NCBI GenBank assembly: GCA_018389105.1
Contig: JACATO010002730.1
Span: 1,160,501 to 1,224,500, forward strand
Reading direction: 5' to 3'
DNA length: 64,000 nucleotides
Origin: Nautilus pompilius
Lineage: Eukaryota > Mollusca > Cephalopoda > Nautilida > Nautilidae
Below, piece by piece: positions 24,775 to 38,000 of the stretch. Within the stretch, counting starts at the first letter, position 1; each line of letters begins with the position of its first letter. The notes beneath the pieces were generated by a model, which ran no database searches, had not been told where the DNA came from, and saw nothing but the letters and a program-made list of their open reading frames with translations. Both the position numbers and the translations under genes were made by a program.

Positions 24775-25236
24775 CAAAACAATTATGCGCAGGAAGGATA
24801 TGAAATGACATTTTTGGCAGCACTTAGAACTTAGCGAATGCGGTTTAAAGCTTCAAAGTAAATAAATAAAAAGGTGTATAGGAGAAAATTTCAGTCTGTA
24901 GGTATTAGCGTTTGTATTTACAAATGCTCATAAGTAGTTGACATTTGCTATACTCCTAAATATATTTGCACCAACAGTATTTCAAAACTTCAGTCACTTT
25001 TAATAAGTGCTGTGGTTTAAACATTTAATTAATTTGGGCCACTAAATAGATAAATGCAACTGAATATAGGCAGTCTGTGTATCTTGTATGGTAATTGATC
25101 AAACACTGTTTCATTAATTAAATTAATGACGAATATGCTATATGAAAATTTTAATTATGTAGATAGACACGGTGTAATTATCTGGGACTTTTGCATAAAA
25201 CAGTTGTTAGCTTAAAACGAAATATTATTTTATGAT

Positions 25237-25745
25237 CTAATAATTGTTATTTTTAGCTAAGAACCAAGCAACCGACTTGGTCACTCGGATTCGGCTCTGA
25301 AGGGCGGGGGACGAGTACTCTGTTCGGCCTCGCAGACGGAAAGTCCCCTGTTCGAAAATAATGGGGGCGAGGGATGCTTTTTTCCATCGGCCTGCTTCTC
25401 TGGCTAGAAAGGTTAGGCACGTAGGGACCAATTTTCGGACCTGACGCGCCGAGGCCTTTTTTCCTGAGAGGTTTTTGGCTGGAGAATCGATCCATCTCCA
25501 TGAACTCGCTCCAACTGAAGCTTTTGCTTCTAACATGGGAGGCGTCGGTATCCCTAACTCTGGTCGTTTTTCGGCCAGCAACACGAGGTGCTTCGGCGCC
25601 TCCACCAGGCCATCTTTGCCTTCACCAGGAGCTTGCTCCACTAGAGGTTTCGACCTCTCCCCACCATTTTCTTCGGAGATACACACATACACGAACTTTG
25701 CACTTGCACATACACGCATTACAACACAAAAAGAATCATGCAACG
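25237..25745 (-). mobile_element. GC-rich repeat-like block with a 168-codon frame
   Basis: This block is sharply richer in G+C and CpG than everything around it and has abrupt edges. The minus strand holds an open frame from an ATG at 25741-25743 to TAG at 25237-25239. It ends ...SRIRVTKSVAWFLAKNNNY, the last codons passing into AT-rich TAACAATTATTAG. A second minus-strand frame (25253-25501) and two plus-strand frames overlap it, which points to compositional openness more than selection. The composition, sharp borders and an AT-rich tail on the minus-strand 3' side fit an insertion of a non-autonomous retroelement. No reverse transcriptase motif or secure tRNA-like head is visible. A CpG island of a host promoter is the main alternative. 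Confidence 0.4.
25263..25281. repeat. Short hairpin at one end of the GC-rich block
   Basis: ACCAAG and CTTGGT flank a 7-base loop, close to the low-coordinate border of the GC-rich block. Confidence 0.5.
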
Positions 25746-25799
25746 TTTAATTTCACTTTGCCTCTGTGTACTAAAGCAGCTGTTTGGAGTACGATTTGA

Positions 25800-28700
25800 T
25801 ATGTCGGCATTATTGTGGTTTTAATGGCCCTTTCAGAGGCTTTAATACACTCCTACACAAAAATGTTCATCTCACAAGAGGTGAAATTCGCAGGAAAATG
25901 TTAAATTATAATTTTACGATGATAATATAATCAACCTATCTTCGCATAATTAAAAAAATAAAAATAAAAATCTATGAATAATAGGAAACTTTAGGTATGG
26001 AAAATTTAAGTACAGTTTAAATGTTATCTGAAAGTTATTCTCTCTTTTATTTATTATATTGCATCAGCTATTCTGCCCTTCTAAAATTGCGTCCCTAATA
26101 CTAATAAATGCCATTCTCCAGACGTTTGACTTCCATTTAGATTAAGGCTGATATAAATAAACTGAGGATCAATTATGATGTCGTTTGTAGGTATTTCTGA
26201 TAAAAAAAGATTTTTTGGTGATATTTCGCATTTTATTCAGATAACCTTGCAGTAAGATCGTCGAAAGAAGTTGGTTAGACAATATTTATTTTCAAGAATT
26301 TCTTCAAACTATGAAAATAACTATATAGTTTTCTGACTGTAATAATAAAAAATGATATGTTTCCAAGATATTTAGCAGGCGTTATTTTTATTCTGTTTAT
26401 AAAAATCAACATTCCATTCTATTTCGAAAAATAGAACTTTAATTACATTATCAAGATAAAAAGGGTTAGAAATAAGAAGAGAAATACGCGCGTTTAGAAA
26501 TTTATTTGTCAGACTGTTCTGTTAAGGAAAGTAAATGATGTGGGTTTGCAAACGTACTAACATTAGATTTATATTTGCTCAGAGCTGATGAGAGCAAGGA
26601 GTCATATTCCTGCAACCACCAGTTGTACGATGTGGTCAATATACAAGACTGTAAAGACTAGGAACTCGTCTAATCGATTTCCTAAAAGTTACAGTCACTG
26701 ATCCTGTCCAAAACTACAGAATGCGATATCCTGGAAAATCGATTGTAATCACTGACCGCTGAGTAACAGAGGTTGACAGCGTTTCAAAAGCAAGTGTAAT
26801 TGCCTGGGAATGCAATCCAGCCAACCAGCGAGCAGCTATCGTTGTTTGTTCTTGACAAACGCGAACTGCTGGAATTATAAACTCATTCGAGTTGTTATTC
26901 GATTTGGTAGCTAGCTCCATTCTGGGCTAAGCGGCTGCGTGGTAGTCACACATTTCTCAAAATTATACCATAATAATCAGGTCAACAATTTATTTACAAC
27001 AAAGGAGCCTCCTTTCTTCTTGATGGCTATGTTTAATATAGAAACTTGGTCAACTTCAGTGAGAGCATACAGCAAGCCAGGCAAGAACGCAGAAGGATAA
27101 AGAATCGAGGATGGTCAGATTGTCTACATCATCGACAAAATTTATGATTTGACTTATAGCAGGTGACATGAAATGGATGTTGGAAATTTCTAAAATTTCT
27201 AACAATAGTTATTAAATTATGTATTTTGAACTTTTAACACAATTCTAGTAAATATACACAAAAACAGTTCGAGAAATTGAATATATAAAAAAAAATCTAC
27301 CGATTAAATGGAACTTAATATTCATCTTTTTGTTTTTACAGGAATAATGAGATTCAACTAACAGTATTTTGTAATTTTTTTACTAAACAGATAAATATCG
27401 CAGGTAATTGATGTCTTAATTATAAATCATGTATATTTCTTGAAATAAATGCTATAACATTATTTATGCATTAGTCAGTTCATAGTCCTAAAAAGTGATC
27501 TTACCTATTCTGATTTCGAAAGTAATCTCCACCACATATAATTTATTATCCAATGGTTTTCAATCACAAAACGTGTAACTAAGATGTTTTAAATGTTTCA
27601 ATTGCATTGTATACGAAGCAATTATTATGATAAAATATAGCATGTATTTTCTGAAACAATAAATTTCCAGTCCACTTTAAGACTTTTTTTTTAATTTTTC
27701 GTTAAAGATGATGCACGATCTTTTAGGTTGCATCCAAATACAAAACAATGCTTTTCATTTTTTTGTATAGGCATATTAAAATACTAAAATAAATGCAACA
27801 GCCCTTTCAACGAAATATAGGAGGTAAAATTACGGTCGTCAAATGATATATCTTCTTTAACACATTTTAGCAGAATTTGAAACAATCTAGCTTACATATG
27901 TTGATGGAAAACTGTGGTTGACAACCTGTGATGACAGAGTTTGCGCACTAATAATGCTAAATGGAGGGTTTTCTTTAAGTTGGATCGCAGTCAGGCGGAT
28001 GTGAAAGAGTTTACAGTAACTCTTTTTTATCCGGTTATAACAGTAAAAACATTACATAAACGTCATCTTCGAAATCTTGATTTAAAAATATTCGAAATGC
28101 ATGGGTACTAAGTGCATAAGCACGTGTGCCACTGCATCTTTTCCTATTTTATCAAAAGGCATGTACGAAACGACCTTCCTAACTATCGCCATTATTACGC
28201 ACGAAAGCAATTCGCAGAGGTGCGTGCTGCCTGTTAGAGGCGTTTTCTTACTAATGTTCTTTTTTCTTATGAGAGACGATGCAATGCTTTATTTGCTGAA
28301 TGATGGCAGCATGCGCGCAATCCACACGAAAGGTTTCTATACTGCTGCATAAGAAAGCGGGCAGCAGGAGTTTCATAGTAAAAGCAACCGTGAACGCTAA
28401 CTTTATCAGTTAGGTGTAGGTTTTGAATCAGAGGCCAGCTCTATGTAGAAAGTATTTTCACATAGATCTTTTTCTTATACAGCAACTTGCGCGAGGATTT
28501 CTGGCATTAAAATGCCCACCTTTCACAGCAAAACTTACCCACACTTTCCTATTGCAAAAGAAACACCAGTATGCATCTAAAATTTTGGATCTCAACTCTG
28601 TTGACCATAATTGGAATATGGAATAGAGTTTCATCGGGCAGGCCCAATGTCGTACTACAAACAAATGAACAAAAATTGGAGTAAACCAGCCTCTCTTTCG

Positions 28701-30261
28701 CGAAAAAATACAAGTATAGGCTAGGACTTAAACTGTAGACTTTCATCATACGTAATGGCAAACAAACGACTTGTGTTTGAGAATCATTTGTTCTAATTTG
28801 AACATCTTAGTTTAAACAAATAAGTTAACTACAACTGGAATTTTTGAAGTTCAAAAGTTAGATAAATTTATATACAGCAGATGTTAACGCGTAGAATTAT
28901 GCAAAAAGATAAATACAAAAGCACAGATATTTTAATGTAGTATTGGATGTCATTCTACACGTTTACACACTGATTTATTCATTTAGTATTCTTACATTCC
29001 TGAATTTATCTTGATTAAAGAAGTTAAAATTCTCATCTCATTGTTGGGGTCATTCATTATTAATAAATCATATTTAAATCGTAGGATATTGCATTTTCCA
29101 TTTTTTTCCATAATTCATACGATCTGTTCTTGATTTTTCTCCGAGTATTTCCGAAGCTGGTGACGTCATCATTACTTTTGTAACTAATTGCTTTTTGCCA
29201 CTGATTACGAGCAAGTAATCAGTAAAAGACCACGCGTCTACCGTTCGAATTCGGTGAGAGTCATGAAGATATTTTGCCTAATTACGTCAACATTAAAAAA
29301 CAACTTTTTTCTCCATCTTGCCTCCTGTTATCATAATTAGCTTCGCATGCCACCACATTTTGCAGAGTTATAATGGCTGATGCATTACTGCAGTGCCCGC
29401 TGACTGGAGAGGTTATACTTAGGTCAATATCTGAAACGATGTGGTGCGTGGACAAGCCCTTCCGGAACACTTGCATGCAAGCGCTGGGTAGCTTCGAAAT
29501 CAAGAGAATATTAGAACATTTCTGATATGATACGGGAGAAATTTTACGCTGAAGGTAACTGTAAACAAGAATGATGAAAAATATGTGACTAGATGGACAG
29601 TTAATCCAGTTCTAAGTCAGTTATCGGTAGCTAATGCCACCTTGTTGGGGGTACAGGCTAGCTCAACACTGTGTTAATCTACACTTTCAAGATGGAGAGA
29701 CTTTTCTTCTAAGATATCATATCATTACCCAAAAAAATAATATTAACAAGAAACTATATACGTAAAAATAATTATTAAACATACTTACTCTATAAAAGAA
29801 CCTGCACAGACTTATTTATATAACGATATATCGACTTTTAAATTGTTATTCAGTAATTTAACAGTAGTAGCATTCAGTTTTCCTGACATTTTCGCATCAA
29901 TCCTAGGATTTTAAATTGTATGTATAATAATGCATCCTGCATTTTTTTAGTTCTACACAGTGATATTTGGAAAGTATAAAAATGTAAACAATGGCATGGC
30001 ACCGACTATCAATATATATTTAAAAATATAAGAGATGTTTTTTTTTAATGTTGATGTAATATTTGTCACAGCATCAATCATAAAAAATAACAATATTTTC
30101 ATGCTTTAAATGTTTTAGGAATAAAATGTAACACGAAACTCCCTATGGTTTATGTAAAATTAATGTTTTTGAATATTAAGAGAATATCAATAGTAGCTAG
30201 GGGATCCAGATAAACATGCTTCGAACACTTCATAGTGGAAACCATGTTTTCTACAATGCAA
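25800..30261. other. Gene-poor stretch
   Basis: No secure gene. Patches of moderate complexity occur at 26590-26950, 28100-28630 and 29150-29510. They hold frames of 66-83 codons on either strand, but none shows a recognisable motif or a clear acceptor-donor pair. Confidence 0.55.
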
Positions 30262-30266
30262 ATATA

Positions 30267-30309
<43 letters not shown>

Positions 30310-30318
30310 TATAATAAC

Positions 30319-30374
<56 letters not shown>

Positions 30375-30375
30375 T
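30262..30375. repeat. (TAA)n microsatellite
   Basis: An almost uninterrupted TAA/ATA run with one small irregularity near 30307-30317. Confidence 0.97.
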
Positions 30376-31118
30376 ACCGTTTCATTTAAAGTTTAAGATA
30401 CGAGCTTGAAACGTTGATAAGAATATGGTTAATCGGTCTTTTGCATACTGACTTGGCACTAAAATAAAAAAAGAAAAGACAACATTAATAAAGTTCAAAA
30501 GCAACTTTAAGTGACATTTACATGACATCACTACCATTTATATTTAATGCCATATAAATTCTGCAAAAAATATCGCCGTTTTATCTTTATGGCAGACATT
30601 AAATTAAATTATAAATTATTCTTTAGTCTTGGTTCTCATTTTTCGCAAGACATTTAAAATCTAATTTAATATTAGTAAGCTATACGAGAGCATATTGAAA
30701 TTAAATTTTACATTTTAAACTACTTATACCTGGTACTAAATTTTAAATTAAGATGGCTTGCTGATATCTTTAGATGTCTGGAAACCATATCATGTATACG
30801 ATAAAACCAAAGATATTCCATTTTAAAAGAAATTACGTATTCTTGGTGCAGATGACCTAATTGGTATTGTGTCCGGTGTAATGAGTGATTACATGATAAC
30901 CATTATTTTTATACAGAAGCCAGTGCGCTGTTTGTCCACAACACAGCACAGAAATTCGATTGCATCTGTCCTTTAGTGAATACAGATTAGAAATTTTTAA
31001 AAAAAATCTTCTTTTCCAGTAACCTATATAATTGCATTTATATCAATACATTTTGTACATCCCAATGATAGCAGCATAAAAAATTTCACTTTGTTACTGA
31101 TTCTTATTAACAATTAAG

Positions 31119-31160
31119 ACGATAAAAATGAGTGTCCATGACCTTGACAGTCAAAATGAG
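31119..31160 (+). CDS. Very weak candidate small exon
   Basis: A T-rich tract ending in AAG (AG at 31117-31118) precedes 42 nt with the open frame TIKMSVHDLDSQNE. A GTGAGA donor follows at 31161. The ATG at 31128 could be a start. The piece is short, the acceptor is not strong and the product is unknown. Chance is a real possibility. Confidence 0.18.
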
Positions 31161-32720
31161 GTGAGAAAATTACGCCTTTCAGATGAAAGACAAATTTGTT
31201 TGTTTATTAATTTCTTTATTTTCAATTTAATTACCTTTCTTCTTTTTAATTGCCTCAAAGCTGTAACATTCTTGCTTTTAAATACATTTTGTAATTTCCC
31301 GAATCACTGTATAAATGAATTCCTTAAAATGCAGTTGACTCAATTTGGATTGCATCGTTCAGAAAAGAGAAAAATAAAGTTTGAAAATCAATTACTGTAA
31401 TGTGTACACGAATCAGAACACATCGAAAAAATAACAAACGCTAGATGTTTCAAAAATCCATCTTAAATTAATAATACACAAATTAAAAACAGGTTGCTTT
31501 TTTACAAATAAGTTTCCATGAAACAAACATAAAAGTCATTTTTTCTTATTGCATGCTAAATATTGAAGGAATTGTCACGCACCATTCTACGATAATAATT
31601 ATACGATGAGAATGTACTTGCCATTAATAACAATAGGAAGAAAATTCGTTATGAAGCGTGGCATAAAAATATATAAATTCATCCTTAAATTATAGTGCAT
31701 TATAATATCTCCTGAAAGGTTTAATGTCTTTTATACAGTGTGTACCATGATGGACAAAAGCCTTATTTTGTTTCAGTAAAGATTGGGTAAGAGTATTTAT
31801 TTGATCTTTTCTGTGTCTATTTAATAAGAATTTATCCGTTTATCAAGAAATGTACATATTCATGTATATATTACTTTCAAGAGAAATTTTATTACCACAC
31901 AAATGTTTCAAAATAAATAAATAAATGCCTTAATTTTTTATTCATTGAGATATTAATAAGGGCATCTTCTATTTCCTTTAGTTGCAATGCGTTATAAATT
32001 TGACATTTCAAAAAGAAAAACATTATGAAAATGCAATCTGTACTTGCAATAATTTATGATACTTTAACTCTTCGTAGAATACGACACTTAGAATTTTAGT
32101 GACGGAAAGGCCGTCTTCACCTTTAATGGCTGAGCATTTTTTTAATGATAGACCCTAATAAATTCTGTATATATACATTCACTATTGTTCATATTGAATG
32201 CCATAAATATCATTTACATCTTTGTTCGTGGGCCTTTGTTTCATTCATCATAGACGGAGTAAAGATGTATTTGTCCATTGGTAATTAGCGAGCAGACATT
32301 GACATTTCATCATTATCTGACTACTTGTTCAAACGTCCGAATGGCATTGTTATTTAATAAGCGTATTGATTTATTTTACCAATTGTTTGATCAGATGTTT
32401 ATATAATTTTTTAAGGCACCAGAGCATGTACCAGTAACATCTGCCGTTGGAGCTACATCAATCAGCAATATCTGCCAGATAATATTAACTTATTTGTTAG
32501 GGTGGACGGTAAAAAATGTTCTGTTGATCCCGATTTTCTTGTTGAGGGTATCAAAATGCAAACTTACTTTCTCTTTTCTGTGAACCCCCTCATGCTTTCA
32601 AAATGTGCTGCTGTTAAGGTTTTGATTTGGATACGGCCAATCACTTCCAGAAACATGCCGACAGTCCGCTTATGAAGAATTACGTAATCTTACTATAATG
32701 CATTGCTGCAAATAACTGAA

Positions 32721-32758
32721 GTGTGTGTGGGGGTGCGAGCGTGCGCGCGCGCGCGCGT
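32721..32758. repeat. (GT)n / (GC)n alternating run
   Basis: GTGTGTGTGGGGGTGCGAGC is followed by a GCGCGC run. It is alternating purine-pyrimidine over most of its length and CpG-rich in AT-rich flanks. Confidence 0.85.
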
Positions 32759-34338
32759 GAGCAAGCCTTTTGCTTTTACAATATATTAGCTGAAAAGTTG
32801 GCGTAGCCTTTCCGTTGATATTAGATTATACTCTTTCAAGAAAAAGAAAAATTAATCATTTTTCAATTAATCTGAATTATCAAGCATGTGACGAAATAAT
32901 AAATCAAATGGTGAAGTAAATGAATAAACAAACAAGGATAGCATCTTCAAATTCACACACACAAAAAAGAGAATATTTGTTTTAATTTAAATGTATTAAT
33001 TGTCCATCGATATTACATTATTTTTGGAGAAAATGTCAGTCACAGATTATTCCTTAGTATCCATTTTGTTGTTTATAATCTAAAGCTCATTAATTTCTAT
33101 CCGTTTTCACGCCAGCTGTTCATATTGTGACTTGCTTAATCTGGAAGAGACTTTAAGCAAATTGATTGCTGCAGCTTGACAAACCGTTTTCTATCTTCTA
33201 CTGAATATGAAAAATAATGCATGAAAAAGTGAAATTGTATAGCAAAGTGTAAAAGAAAAGCAATATCAATTTCAGGTTCAGATAAAAAAGAAATTATAAT
33301 TTTTTCTCCTTTACTAAATGTTGTCTAATTATTTTTAATTGTTTGCACAAACGTTCAATATTTTTATGCATACATTTTATATAAGGTAGTTTATTTTTGT
33401 ATAATGCGCAGATTACTGAAACTTTTTCATTACCTTTCTAACAAATAAGGATAATAATAATATACTTTAAAAGAAGTAGAACAGCAGCACTTTTAATGTT
33501 AAATCTAATTTTAAATAATTTCGGCCAACCGTTGTATTTTACAATTAAACCCCATTCTTAGCTACACCTACATCGGTCACAGTTGTACATGCCATTACTA
33601 AAAAATAATGGTACTTTCTTGCAAAATTTCTCAGTTTTTAAGTAATACTCATGATGCAAATTATAAAAGATATCGCGGTTGGCTCGTAATTGATTGATTA
33701 GCCGCATTTCCTGCCATCCAATGGCAAACCGCGGATGGTATATGAAACCTAAATGAAAAAAAGAATCAAGAAAGTGCAAGCATAAAAAACATGTTCAGAG
33801 GTCACTGCCAACCTGACAATCAACCAGATCTGGCAGTGAAAACCATTTTAACAAATAGAGACAAATTTAGATAAACTACATGAGACTTGATTGATTGGTT
33901 CCTTAATATAACTTCGACAGTACGTAGTTGTGTATCTATATTATGCCAGATATCCCATTAGACTGACAAAAACCGCTTATTCAACGCTTCTATCTGACTC
34001 CATTGGCTTGTATAAGGAAACATTTTGTCCCTGATCTCTAAGCAAACTTGGCTCCAGTGATGTCATCGTCTTTGGGTTTAGCTTCATATATGATGGATGA
34101 CAGTATGCACAGGTTCGACAATCATTAGAAAGATTACCGCTGTAAAAGACCCAATTTAGAATAAGTTGTCATGGCTTGTCCGCTCTCAAATGAATCAAAA
34201 TAGTATTACTACAATTATTATATCATCCTCTTCAAACAGATCAGTTATGGAAAATTATAAGAAGAAAACGTTTGTTAAAATGCTGCCTAAGCGTTTTGAA
34301 ATTTAGGGCATCAGTCTTCTTGATAACATGGTCATTTC

Positions 34339-34350
34339 GTTCACGTGAAC
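34339..34350. repeat. 12-bp perfect palindrome containing an E-box
   Basis: GTTCACGTGAAC is a perfect palindrome with a central CACGTG. No promoter context supports a regulatory role. Confidence 0.5.
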
Positions 34351-34693
34351 GGAACTCAGGTGGGCATATTTTGAATGATTTTCATCACCGTGAACGCTTT
34401 CGGCATGCAGAATCTTCACTCACATCGGAAACTTCTTTAAAGTTTTCACAATAATGTCTCACAAAACGTTTTATAATGATTACTAATGCCTACAACTGAT
34501 AGACTGCAATCTACTGTTGTGGTATATAAAAGTTTTATCAGCAATCTTTCCAAAGGCAGGTCCGTCGCTTAGATCCATACCAGAAAATGAATAGTTGAGG
34601 TGGTGTCTCGTTGGCTTTCTCGATTAATGCAGACGTTTGATGGAATTCATTGCAAAAATTCTTCATTTTCAGATCTAGAAGAAAATCCAGCAG

Positions 34694-34792
34694 CCTGCTG
34701 GTGAAGAGCGAGAAGAAACCATGCCAGAAAGATGTACGCCAAACTGAGTCTGTTCCACCCGGAAACCGTACGTCTTTAATCTAGCAGTCCAG
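34694..34792 (+). repeat. Dispersed repeat, copy 2
   Basis: It contains GAGAAGAAACCATGCCAGAA and GATGTACGCCAAAC, which align with the copy at 18924-19030 in the same orientation. Confidence 0.65.
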
Positions 34793-34977
34793 AATTTTAT
34801 CAATGAACTAATGCAGACTCTATCAACACTTTAAACGTTGGATTTTTATTGCTTCGCCATTATAAATGTAATTGCAGTCTTTTGCGACTATCGATTCACG
34901 CTTGATACTGCAAGATATATGCAAATGTATAGAGTAAGTGTCATTTAAATTGTGATGGTTATCATTGGTGATGCATT

Positions 34978-35000
34978 ATTAATAATAATAATAATAATAA
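34978..35000. repeat. Short (TAA)n run
   Basis: About seven TAA units are directly visible. Confidence 0.9.
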
Positions 35001-38000
35001 GAAGAATAAGTTAGCCATTTTAGAAAGTTTATTTTGAGAAAATAAATCATTTTGTAGCATTTTTAAAATTTGGTTTTTACTGCTGGAAAATACTTCCTAA
35101 ATAGTGAGAATAAGGAGCAAACAGAAGTTGAGTTTTTACTCGTAAACAGTATAGATTTTATCCTTACTGGATTGAATTATTTATTGGGCTGATTTTCTTC
35201 AGATATAAACAGTTGTAGTAATTTAAGAAAATATATCTACTAGTAGCGGATACATTTTATTGAATAAAAAGAATGCTAAAATTTAATTTTCAAGTGTCAA
35301 ATCAGTTTCAAGTATCCCAACATAAAACATCTAATAATCTACTATCTAAATGTAATGAAAATATATTCTACGTAAAAATGGTACATTTGGTTATATATAG
35401 ACAGACTAGGGACGTACAAATAGAATAAAACTCGGCGGCTTATCATTACTGCAATTTTATAGCATTTCTAACAGTTCTGAAATAAATATATAATATATGA
35501 AAACTGATCCTTTGAATTTATCATCTTGATCTATCACAGAGGATCAGTTAATATCTAATGTATTACTTATTTAATTTTAAAGATTGAGTTTCCATTTCTG
35601 ATAGACTCAAACAAATTGAAATTTTTATCTGTTAAGCTACACCTTTAGGAAAATGATTCGTCGCAAGATACGGAAGAAAATCAGATTTCAATTGAGGAAT
35701 CCTAAATGTAATTTAAAGTAACATTAATATGTTGGCAGTGTTTCATCGTATTTCAAAATACTACTAATAAAGCAGTTAGTTTCTAAACACTTTTATTTGA
35801 ACTTAATGCTTATGTTATTTAGAGATGAAGTTACGGGATATGTTCTTGTTTTTATGGTGATTTATATTTCGTTTCTTGTACAGAAATTATTTTAACTGTT
35901 TAAATGAAATGCATAAAATTCAACCCTAAACAATAGGGTATCAACTATTACAATGCATTAAAGACATGGTGAAGTATTCCAATTCTGATTTATAAATGTA
36001 TAAAATTAAAATTTGTTCACCGGTATGATTAAATGTTCTTCTGATTTGTGGAGTGGACGTTAAAAAAGTCCAGAATACACAGACTGGTAAACAGGGTGCC
36101 TAAAGAAAGTTTGGACGTACTTAAAGATTAACTAATATTCAATCCACTCTGAGTTTATTGTTCGATACCTTGTTTATTGTTTATTGCTGTTAAATAAAAT
36201 TTCATGGGCACTTTTTCACTCTGGAAAAATGGTCATAAAGGCTAACAGATATATATTTCTTTTTAGAAAATCATTGATCTGTGCAGATCAAATTACCTGG
36301 AGTTAGGTATTCGGCAGCTCAGCTGTTCTTTGGCAGATCCACTACGACCATCCGTGTTGTACATCTTCGCCTTGTGGGACCTGTAAACATCAATTCCAAA
36401 TTAATCAGAAAGACACGGAATGTACCTAAGTTTGCTATTACCCTCTGGACAATTCTCAAAAACAGTGAACAGTTTTTCAATGCCAAATTGTATATATTCG
36501 CATGTACGGGAATCTAAAATAATAATCTTATTTATCTTTAGAAGACTTTACAATTTTTCTGTATAGGAAAACCTATTACTTATTTCATTTTAGTATAAAA
36601 ACACTAAAGTATTTATGTATAGTACGAATAAACATCCTCAGAGAAAAGGGTGTGCATTAATCTGATTTTTCACGTGATAAAAACTCATTCTGTTTTATTA
36701 CACTCACGAAAAAGCGAAAACATTTTTTATGAAAAAAAAAATTATTTATTTATATTGTATTCATAAATATGCTTTATTACATTTCATTATCGATTTAAAA
36801 TAGCCTTTATTTAGTTTTATAAAGCAAAAGAATTTAAAGAACCAATAAATAAATAACGAATAGTTGTGGCATCCATACTTTAATAAATTTATACATAGTC
36901 TTTATGAAGGTCAGAGGATCTTTAATTGAAAGTTTGGAAAATTAATGTTGTTTTGTTGAATTATGCAAACAAATAAATTTAGCCTGAAAATTATATCAAT
37001 GAAAAGCGAGAGCTTAATATTCTTGTGTATATTTACCTGAAAGCACGTGCAATATGTTGATGACCGACTAAACTTTGCAAGAATTCAAAATGTAAATACT
37101 ATAAATTCTATTTTTAGCCAAACTATTGTAGATTCATTGAATGGACGCGCATGAGAACTATAATATGTAATCTTAAAATTGTGTTGAATATATCTATGTT
37201 GTAAATACGTAAACCGAAATGACACTACTAAATGTTGCACACTTTCTATTCCTATAACGTAAATTGTAATTTTGAAAATTATATGCCCAGATTAGCATTT
37301 CAAGAAGGCAAAATTTAGAGAAATGCCTGCCATAATAATTAAAAATAGTTTATCTTCTTTCTAATAAAATGAGTTAATAATTTGCGTGAAATCGTTTATC
37401 GTCCAAATATCGGAACATCAATGCTGTTATCAATCGCCATTTTCAGAAATCTGTGATTCGATGTTTTGCTACCATAATTTTCCCCGGATACACTAGTGAA
37501 ACAGTATCAGGGTAAACATATTTTCTGCTAAATGTCTATAGGTACTTAGTGTCTATCAAACTCTAAAATGTCTGAATAAACGAAGGCCAAAACATCAGAA
37601 TCTCCATTAAGATAATGAAATATACAAGAAGAAAACTGAAGTCAAACAAGAATCCAAAATCAGAAAAGTGGTTTCCTGATACATTGAATTAATAGTCTGG
37701 TAAGGATTTGTAGAAGACAGCCAAAGAACTCACTGCCTTCTTTCGCATCTATTTAAATTAGGATGAGATATGATCTCACTGCAGCTTAGAGTATGGTTTC
37801 AATGATATTGGTTTAGAAGAAATGATAAAATGATGCTTCTCTGTGAGGTTTGATATTATGATATATGAAAACTAATTCTGCTTATCATGCTTTGAACTTT
37901 AAGATGAGAGATAATTGAGGCTGTTAATGTTTTTTTTTTAATGTCTAGTATTTGATAAATCTTTGCAATGCCCATATTCATTTCACATTTGTCAAAAATA

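Larger units (their letters stand above)
21650..25236. other. AT-rich stretch with one weak exon candidate
   Basis: No secure gene. It contains the weak minus-strand exon candidate at 23374-23451, a (TA)n run near 23716-23728 and a short inverted repeat at 24746-24774. Other short frames here have no splice context or motif. Confidence 0.55.
30376..34693. other. AT-rich stretch with one weak exon candidate
   Basis: No secure gene. It holds the weak 42-nt exon candidate at 31119-31160, an alternating CG-rich run at 32721-32758 and a 12-bp palindrome at 34339-34350. The other short frames lack support. Confidence 0.55.

Noticed and set aside
26929-26960. GCGGCTGCGTGGTAGTCAC as the head of a cephalopod tRNA-derived SINE
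   Set aside because: Only a short stretch resembles the expected head; no second promoter box or tail follows.
29161-29168. TGACGTCA cAMP-response-like element, with a second at 47700-47707
   Set aside because: About one or two such 8-mers are expected by chance in 64 kb, and neither has promoter context.
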